Program-made: the position numbers and the translations under genes | Shown here: piece after piece, positions 33,094 through 37,625 of the stretch | Layout: each line of letters begins with the position of its first letter | Position numbering within the stretch: the stretch's first letter is position 1 | Source of the DNA: Oscillospiraceae bacterium | GTDB taxonomy: Bacteria; Bacillota; Clostridia; Oscillospirales; Oscillospiraceae | Direction of reading: 5' to 3' | Assembly (NCBI GenBank): GCA_022804995.1 | Contig: JAAWUC010000007.1 | Coordinates: forward strand, 1-37,625 | DNA: 37,625 bases | Notes under the pieces: generated by a model | Databases searched by the model: none | Seen by the model: only the letters and a program-made list of their open reading frames with translations | What the model was told of the DNA's origin: nothing

Positions 33094-33399
33094 ATGGAAA
33101 TCAACATCACCGCGGAAAACCGGCAGCTCACGGTGGCCCTCACCGGGGAGCTGGACCACCACGCCGCCCGGAAGCTTATGGACAGCCTGGACCAGCTCAT
33201 CGAGCTCCATCTTCCCAGCAAGACCATTCTGGACATGGCCGGCATCACCTTTATGGACAGCTCCGGCATCGCTGTTGTCCTCCGGGCCAAGCGCAGGATG
33301 GAGGCCCTCCAGGGCGCGCTTCTGGTGGTCAACATCCCCCGCCAGGCCGCCCGGGTCCTGGAGACCGCCGGCATGAGCCGGTATGTCGATCTCGTATAA
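33094..33399 (+). CDS. spoIIAA: Anti-anti-sigma factor SpoIIAA
   Basis: A 101-residue STAS-domain protein. In its unphosphorylated form it binds SpoIIAB and frees SigF in the forespore. The phosphorylation site lies in FMDSSGIAVV; Ser56 corresponds to Bacillus Ser58. It is slightly shorter than the Bacillus protein (117). AAGGAG lies about 7 nt before the ATG. First gene of the classic spoIIAA-spoIIAB-sigF operon, 11 nt before spoIIAB. Confidence 0.96.
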   Translation: MEINITAENRQLTVALTGELDHHAARKLMDSLDQLIELHLPSKTILDMAGITFMDSSGIAVVLRAKRRMEALQGALLVVNIPRQAARVLETAGMSRYVDLV

Positions 33400-33410
33400 G
33401 GAGGCGCCCC

Positions 33411-33857
33411 ATGAAGAGTAAAACGACCAATTACATAACCCTGGAATTCCTCAGCCGCAGCGCCAACGAGGCCTTTGCCCGGGGGGCGGTGGCCTGCTTC
33501 GCGGCCCAGCTGGACCCCACCCTGGAGGAGCTGGGAGATATCAAAACAGCCGTCAGCGAGGCCGTCACCAACGCCATCGTCCACGCCTACCCGGACCGGC
33601 TTGGCCGCATTGTGGTCAAGGCCCGGGTGCTGGAGGATAATATCCTGGAAATTTCGGTCAGAGATTGGGGGAAGGGCATCGACGACGTGGACCGGGCCCG
33701 CCAACCCCTCTTTACCACCGGCGGCGAGGAGCGCAGCGGTATGGGCTTTACCATCATGGAGAGCTTTATGGACCGGCTCACCGTCCGCTCCGGCCAGGGG
33801 AAGGGCACCCGGGTGGTCATGCGCCGGCGCATCCTCCCCCGCCCCGCCGGGCGATGA
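33411..33857 (+). CDS. spoIIAB: Anti-sigma-F factor / serine kinase SpoIIAB
   Basis: A 148-residue GHKL ATPase that sequesters SigF and phosphorylates SpoIIAA. The N box is EAVTNAIVHAY, the G1 box DWGKGI and the G2 box SGMGFTIMESFMD. AAGGAGG precedes the ATG. Its stop overlaps the sigF start by 4 nt (ATGA), matching the need for balanced amounts of SpoIIAB and SigF. Confidence 0.97.
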   Translation: MKSKTTNYITLEFLSRSANEAFARGAVACFAAQLDPTLEELGDIKTAVSEAVTNAIVHAYPDRLGRIVVKARVLEDNILEISVRDWGKGIDDVDRARQPLFTTGGEERSGMGFTIMESFMDRLTVRSGQGKGTRVVMRRRILPRPAGR

Positions 33858-34558
33858 CCGCCGAGACCCTGGACCTGCTGGCCCAGGCCCAGCAGGGGGA
33901 CGAGACCGCCGTTACCCGCGTTCTGGAGGAGAACAGCGGCCTTATCTGGGCGGTGGTGCGCCGCTACTACGGCAGGGGCGTGGAGCCCGACGACCTCTAC
34001 CAGCTGGGGTGCCTGGGGTTCCTCAAGGCGGTGCGGGGGTTTGACCTGAGCTACGGCACCCAGTTCTCCACCTATGCCGTGCCCAAAATCGCCGGAGAGA
34101 TCCGCCGCTTTCTCCGGGACAACGGGGCCATCAAGGTGGGCAGGGGCATCCGGGAGCAGGGACTGTGCGTCTACAACGCCCGGGAGCGGCTGCGCACCCG
34201 CCTGGGCCGGGAGCCGGCAATCTCGGAGCTGGCGGAGGAGACAGGATTGAGTCCGGAGGAGGTCGCCGCCGCCGAGCTTGCCGCCGCCCCGCCGGACAGC
34301 CTCCAGCAGGAGAACGCCGACGGCCTGACCCTGGAGTCCACTCTCTCCGACGGCGGGAGCGAGGAGCGGCTTCTGGAGCATATTGCCCTCCGATCAGCGG
34401 TGGAGGAGCTGCCGGACCAGGAGAAAATGACCATCCTCCTCCGCTTCTACCGGGGCTTCACCCAGCAGCAGTGCGCCCGGGTGCTGGGGGTCAGCCAGGT
34501 GCAGATCTCCCGTCTGGAGAAGCGGGCCCTCGAAAAGCTGCGGCGGGCGATGGAGTAA
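33854..34558 (+). CDS. sigF: RNA polymerase sigma-F factor, early forespore
   Basis: First forespore-specific sigma factor. 234 residues, a little shorter than Bacillus SigF (255). Region 2 has DDLYQLG (46-52) and FSTYAVPKIAGEIRRFLRD (71-89); region 4.2 has VLGVSQVQISRLEKRAL (210-226). The frame is open from 33665 but the true start is the ATG overlapping the spoIIAB stop. It should drive sigG near the left end of the window. No spoVA genes follow, unlike in some spore formers. Confidence 0.96.
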   Translation: MTAETLDLLAQAQQGDETAVTRVLEENSGLIWAVVRRYYGRGVEPDDLYQLGCLGFLKAVRGFDLSYGTQFSTYAVPKIAGEIRRFLRDNGAIKVGRGIREQGLCVYNARERLRTRLGREPAISELAEETGLSPEEVAAAELAAAPPDSLQQENADGLTLESTLSDGGSEERLLEHIALRSAVEELPDQEKMTILLRFYRGFTQQQCARVLGVSQVQISRLEKRALEKLRRAME

Positions 34559-34572
34559 TGGCAGCCACCATC

Positions 34573-34601
34573 TTGCAATCGGCGGGAAAGTCTGCTATAC
34601 T
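34573..34601 (+). promoter_or_regulatory. Sigma-A promoter of the TSCPD gene
   Basis: TTGCAA (34573-34578), 17 nt, TATACT (34596-34601), then a small hairpin GCCGC/GCGGC (34611-34624) in the leader. Confidence 0.8.
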
Positions 34602-34652
34602 CTCTCTAGTGCCGCGATAGCGGCAGAACTGGGAACACAGGAGGAATCTGCT

Positions 34653-34913
34653 ATGACTTATACCTATATCCCCAAGGGCGTCTGCTCCAGCCGCATCGAC
34701 CTGGAGCTGGAGGGGGACACCATCCAGTCCGTCAGCTTCACCGGCGGATGCAACGGGAATCTCCAGGGCATCTGCCGTCTGGTGAAGGGCATGAAGGCAC
34801 AGGAGGCCGTAGACAAGCTCCAGGGCATCCAGTGCGGCTACAAGCCCACCAGCTGCCCCGACCAGCTCTCCCGGGCTCTGACCGAGGCTGTGGAGGCGGC
34901 AAAAAAGGCCTGA
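34653..34913 (+). CDS. TSCPD-domain protein, TIGR03905 family
   Basis: An 86-residue stand-alone TSCPD-domain protein; the domain is otherwise found at the C-terminus of some B12-dependent ribonucleotide reductases. Five cysteines (11, 33, 41, 61, 68), the last in the PTSCPDQLSRAL motif, suggest metal binding. Function unknown. AGGAGG lies upstream of the ATG. It has its own promoter and terminator, so it is monocistronic. Confidence 0.92.
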   Translation: MTYTYIPKGVCSSRIDLELEGDTIQSVSFTGGCNGNLQGICRLVKGMKAQEAVDKLQGIQCGYKPTSCPDQLSRALTEAVEAAKKA

Positions 34914-34920
34914 ATACAGC

Positions 34921-34948
34921 AAAAAAAGCGCCGGAAGGCGCTTTTTTT
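34921..34948 (+). terminator. Terminator of the TSCPD gene
   Basis: A 12-bp stem (AAAAAAAGCGCC at 34921-34932 with 34937-34948), GGAA loop, whose 3' arm ends in seven T. Confidence 0.92.
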
Positions 34949-34985
34949 GTGCGCTTCCGGCGATGTTAAGAGAACCTGGCAAAAT

Positions 34986-35096
34986 GGAGGGAGGCCCCAT
35001 GACATAAAAAAGGATGAGATTCTGGCGAGGGCCGGGCGGAAAACCGGGGGAATGACGAGTGCGAGCGCAGGGCGCGTCAGGCTGACCAGCTGGTGA
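34986..35096 (+). pseudogene. Possible frameshifted small ORF
   Basis: A strong ribosome site (GGAGGGAGG, 34986-34994) precedes an ATG at 34999 whose frame stops after one more codon, next to a run of six A. One frame over, 31 codons (35001-35093) read KKDEILARAGRKTGG and on to a TGA at 35094. It may be the remains of a small gene broken at the A-run, or chance in GC-rich DNA. Confidence 0.2.
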
Positions 35097-35120
35097 GGAC
35101 TGCCGGCGTATCAAGGGCGC

Positions 35121-35888
35121 TCAGGTCAGATAATTCACCCCCAGAATCACCGCCCCCAGCACCACCAGCACCGCGCCGGTGGCCCGGTTGAGGACCTCGG
35201 GGGTGCTCTTGTTGGCGAAGCGGGCGGCAATCTGCGCCCAGAGCAGGGTGGACAGCACGCACAGCAGCAGCACCCACCAGTCGGCCACGCCGCCGATGGC
35301 GAAGTGGCTGAGGGACCCGGTGAGGGCGGTAAAGGCCATAATAAACACGCTGGTGCCTACGGCGGTTTTCAGCTCATAGCCCAGAACGCTGGTAAGGATA
35401 AGGAGCATCATCATCCCGCCCCCCGCGCCGATAAACCCGCAGATAAAGCCGATACCCATGCCGCAGACAACGGACTGGACAAGCCGCTTCTGCTTGGAAA
35501 CGGCCTCCATGCTCTCCCGGGTGGTCATAACGGGCTTGACAATGAACTTGACGCCCAGCAGCAGGGTCATAAACACGGAGAAATTTCCCATGGCTCCCGA
35601 GGGCACCAGGCTGGATACCCAGCTGCCCGCCAGGGTAAAGGCCAGCACCGAAACCATCATCACCAGGCCGTTGCGGACATCGAGATTCCTGTTCTTCCCG
35701 TAGGTATAGGCCGAAACGGCGCTGGCCAGCACGTCGCTGGCCAGGGCGATGCCCACAGCCTGATAGGGCTCGATGTGCAAAAACGTGACCAGCATAGGCG
35801 TGATGACGGCGGCGGCGCTCATGCCGGCGAAGCCAGTGCCCAATCCCGCGCCCATGCCGGCGACGAAACAGACAATAAAGGTCAGCAT
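35121..35888 (-). CDS. TauE/SafE-family membrane permease
   Basis: A 255-residue membrane protein with about eight helices in two halves, each opening with a Gly-rich stretch (GMGAGLGTGFAGMSAAAVITP and GFICGFIGAGGGMMMLLIL, quoted in part). TauE/SafE proteins move sulfonates, sulfite or other organic anions; the substrate here is unknown. It begins 7 nt after the MarR gene and is evidently controlled by it. The start at 35888 is preferred by homology; the ribosome site is distant (AAAGGA, 12 nt). Confidence 0.88.
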   Translation of the reverse strand: MLTFIVCFVAGMGAGLGTGFAGMSAAAVITPMLVTFLHIEPYQAVGIALASDVLASAVSAYTYGKNRNLDVRNGLVMMVSVLAFTLAGSWVSSLVPSGAMGNFSVFMTLLLGVKFIVKPVMTTRESMEAVSKQKRLVQSVVCGMGIGFICGFIGAGGGMMMLLILTSVLGYELKTAVGTSVFIMAFTALTGSLSHFAIGGVADWWVLLLCVLSTLLWAQIAARFANKSTPEVLNRATGAVLVVLGAVILGVNYLT

Positions 35889-35895
35889 AATACAT

Positions 35896-36339
35896 TCAGT
35901 TCCTTTCCCGGAGGGCAATGGCCCGGTCCGTATTTTCCGCGATTCTGTCCAGCAGCCGCTGCAGCAGGGCGATTTCCTTCTCCGTCAGGCCGTCCAGCAG
36001 CAGCCGGCCGTACTCGTCCTGAAGCTCCCGGCCCCGCTCCACCACCGGTCCGGAGGGAGGGAGCAGCCGGAGGTGGATGACCTTCCGGTTTCCCGGCAGG
36101 GTGAAGCGCTCCAGATATCCCCGCGCCGCCAGCCGTTCGATGCCCGCGGAGACATGGGATTTGGCCAGGTGGCGGAACTCCGCGATATCACGGGCAGTAT
36201 CCCACTGGGGGTTGTTGGCCAGGAACATGAGGATATCGGCCTCCAGCTGGGTCAGGCCGTACTCCTCCAGAAGAGGCGCAAAGAGAAGGCCATAGAGCCT
36301 GCGCAGGCCCCGGGAGCGGGCGAGGATAGGCGGAATCAT
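35896..36339 (-). CDS. MarR-family transcriptional regulator
   Basis: A 147-residue winged-helix regulator: LTQLEADILMFLANNP, DIAEFRHLAKSHVSAGIERLAARGYLERF (recognition helix and wing, quoted in part), and a C-terminal dimerisation helix. The ATG at 36339 has AAGGAGGG 6 nt upstream; the upstream TTG at 36357 is part of the leader. A palindrome at its predicted transcription start suggests autorepression together with the TauE/SafE gene downstream. The ligand is unknown. Confidence 0.92.
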   Translation of the reverse strand: MIPPILARSRGLRRLYGLLFAPLLEEYGLTQLEADILMFLANNPQWDTARDIAEFRHLAKSHVSAGIERLAARGYLERFTLPGNRKVIHLRLLPPSGPVVERGRELQDEYGRLLLDGLTEKEIALLQRLLDRIAENTDRAIALRERN

Positions 36340-36359
36340 GGCGTGCCCTCCTTCCAATA

Positions 36360-36407
36360 TCGTTCGATAACGAACAACATGGTAGCATAGGGAGCGCCGC
36401 CTGTCAA
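36360..36407 (-). promoter_or_regulatory. Promoter and MarR operator candidate
   Basis: TTGACA (36407-36402), 17 nt, TACCAT with an extended TGC (36384-36379). TCGTT-N4-AACGA (36360-36373) sits just downstream of the -10, at the expected transcript start. Bound protein there would block initiation. Confidence 0.75.
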
Positions 36408-36501
36408 GTCCCGGCGATGCCTGTCAAAATCAATTTTTAAGGGACAGAAAATTTCAGCAAATTTCTCTGGAATTTTGCTGGAAAATTGAGCACAGTCACC
36501 A

Positions 36502-36530
36502 TTGCAAACGGCGTTCGAGGGTGGTATCAT
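36502..36530 (+). promoter_or_regulatory. Sigma-A promoter of the lipoprotein gene
   Basis: TTGCAA (36502-36507), 17 nt, TATCAT (36525-36530), about 57 nt before the ATG. Confidence 0.8.
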
Positions 36531-36586
36531 AGAGCTGGCTTTGAGCCAAATACTATTTTTGTCTGATAATGGAGGAAGTTCTCGAC

Positions 36587-37492
36587 ATGAAAATGAAGAA
36601 TAGCCTGCTTGCAATGCTGCTTGCGCTGATGATGGCACTTTCCCTGACCGCCTGCGGCGGCGGAGGCGGAGACGGAGACAAGGACGGGTCCAAGGATCCC
36701 GCCGGAGACACCCAGGAGCCCGCCGGAGACACCCAGGAGCCCGCAGCCCAGGCTGATCCCCTGGAGGAGGCCCGGAAGGTCATGGCCGACGCCAAGAGCA
36801 TGGACGCCGTCATGGTCATGGAGATGGATATGACCGCCGACGGCCAGAGCATGGAAACCACCACCATGATGGCCATGAGTATGTTCACCGACCCCATGAA
36901 GATGCAGGTAGAGGTGGAGATGGACATGGGCGAGCTGGGCTCCCAGGCGATGTCCGTCTACGCGGACACCAACGACGAGGGCAAAATGATGATGTACCTC
37001 TATGACGGCACCACCTGGCACGTTCAGGAGGGCACCGAGGCGGATATCGCCGGCTACGATCTGAGCGGCACCCTGGAGGGCTATGTGGACAGCACCTCCA
37101 ACTTTGCCCAGAGCGGCGAGGAGACCGTGGACGGCGTGGACGCCTACAAGTATACCGGCACCGTGGAGGGCGCGGAGCTGCGGGAGGTCCTGGAGAGCTC
37201 CAGCGCGCTGGATTCCCTGAGCTCCCTGGGCCTGACCGCCGAGCAGACCGAGGAGCTGATGAACGGCCTGGACGCCATCAACGTGAGTATGTGGATCTCC
37301 AAGGCGGACTACTGCCCCGTGCGCTATGAGATGGATATGACCGGCACCATGCAGAGCCTGTTCACCAAGCTGGCGGAGAGCGTGGAGGGCGGGGACTCCC
37401 TGACCTACGACAAGATGCTCATCACCATGACCGTCTCCAACCTGAACAACGCCACCGACTTCACCGTCCCCGAGGAAGCCAAGAACGCCTGA
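36587..37492 (+). CDS. Met-rich lipoprotein, LolA/DUF6612-like
   Basis: A 301-residue secreted lipoprotein. Signal peptide with lipobox LTAC (Cys23), then a Gly/Asp linker carrying a perfect 7-residue duplication (AGDTQEP twice, from a 21-bp tandem DNA repeat at about 36700-36741). The body (~60-295) is beta-rich and resembles LolA-like lipoproteins of Firmicutes often called DUF6612. Residues ~70-135 are extremely rich in methionine. Function unknown; such proteins may bind a hydrophobic ligand at the membrane surface. Start at 36587 (GGAGGA 10 nt upstream) rather than 36569, which lies inside the ribosome site. Confidence 0.85.
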   Translation: MKMKNSLLAMLLALMMALSLTACGGGGGDGDKDGSKDPAGDTQEPAGDTQEPAAQADPLEEARKVMADAKSMDAVMVMEMDMTADGQSMETTTMMAMSMFTDPMKMQVEVEMDMGELGSQAMSVYADTNDEGKMMMYLYDGTTWHVQEGTEADIAGYDLSGTLEGYVDSTSNFAQSGEETVDGVDAYKYTGTVEGAELREVLESSSALDSLSSLGLTAEQTEELMNGLDAINVSMWISKADYCPVRYEMDMTGTMQSLFTKLAESVEGGDSLTYDKMLITMTVSNLNNATDFTVPEEAKNA

Positions 37493-37509
37493 TTGCAAGC
37501 CCTACATAG

Positions 37510-37548
37510 CGGCGCGCCGGAAAAAGTCCGGCGCGCCGTTTGCATTTT
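37510..37548 (+). terminator. Terminator of the lipoprotein gene
   Basis: A perfect 12-bp stem (37510-37521 with 37527-37538), AAAAG loop, followed by a T-rich stretch (TTTGCATTTT). Confidence 0.75.
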
Positions 37549-37570
37549 CCGTCTCCATAGTGTAAAATAA

Positions 37571-37625
37571 GCAAAACGGAGTTTTGCGCAAAAGTTTCTT
37601 TTGATTCTTTTCTTTGCAAAGAAAA
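37571..37625 (+). repeat. Dispersed two-stem repeat, copy 2 (cut by window edge)
   Basis: The stem GCAAAAC / GTTTTGC (37571-37577, 37581-37587) with the same GGA loop as copy 1, then GCAAAAGTTTC and a T-rich tract, then a palindrome (37608-37625) running into the window end. It shares order, loop and spacing with 26653-26721 but has a different second stem. Confidence 0.75.

Noticed and set aside
36680-36745. CRISPR-like repeats in the lipoprotein gene
   Set aside because: Two adjacent 21-bp copies without spacers, in frame within a coding linker.

Overview
The window looks like a chromosomal piece of a GC-rich, endospore-forming member of the Clostridia. An Oscillospiraceae-type gut anaerobe (Flavonifractor / Pseudoflavonifractor / Lawsonibacter / Intestinimonas group) is my best guess. 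The reasons are the Firmicutes sporulation genes (sigG, spoIIAA-spoIIAB-sigF, spoIIM), strong Shine-Dalgarno sites, an IspH-S1 fusion, and a codon-linked pair of radical-SAM and DUF2344 proteins, set against G/C-rich third codon positions. The genus is inference. Nothing here looks like a prophage, transposon, CRISPR array or plasmid, and I found no rRNA or tRNA gene.

Layout. 1-2490: sigG (minus, TTG start, SigF-like promoter) diverges from glyA (plus). 2497-6291: a heterodimeric ABC exporter operon on minus with a clear sigma-A promoter. 6424-7757: a membrane glycosyltransferase behind a direct-repeat promoter. 7979-13456: a five-gene minus operon, rpiR-type regulator, BaiN/HI0933 flavoprotein, cmk, plsC and ispH-rpsA, ending in a clean terminator. 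13524-16095: the radical-SAM / DUF2344 pair on plus. 16176-18081: a GT2-GtrA lipid-linked glycosyltransferase overlapping a divergent PlsC-like acyltransferase. 18149-19398: a small unknown minus gene and an AraC regulator driven from overlapping back-to-back promoters. 19405-20872: an NCS2 uracil/xanthine-type permease on minus. 21123-29779: a complete arginine cluster, argG-H-C-J-(grpB-like)-B-D-F, with ARG-box-like sites at its promoter, a hairpin between argG and argH, and a GrpB-family gene plus a dispersed stem-loop repeat lodged between argJ and argB. 29815-33002: a minus operon of two GNAT acetyltransferases, gltX and spoIIM. 33094-34558: spoIIAA-spoIIAB-sigF. 34573-34948: a small TSCPD-domain protein. 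35121-36407: a MarR regulator and a TauE/SafE permease, with a MarR-like palindrome at the predicted transcription start. 36502-37548: a Met-rich lipoprotein. The right edge holds a second copy of the stem-loop repeat.

How the genes work together. The arg genes encode the cyclic (ArgJ-based) route from glutamate to arginine. SpoIIAA, SpoIIAB and SigF are the forespore switch, and SigF is expected to activate sigG at the other end of the window. The cmk-plsC-ispH-rpsA operon joins nucleotide, phospholipid, isoprenoid and translation functions. No single unknown multi-gene defence or mobile system is visible. The most unusual items are the ispH-rpsA fusion with a strong internal ribosome-binding site inside an AT-rich island, the dispersed repeat and foreign-looking gene inside the arg operon, the 74-residue unknown protein sharing a promoter region with AraC, and the acyltransferase lacking its HX4D aspartate.
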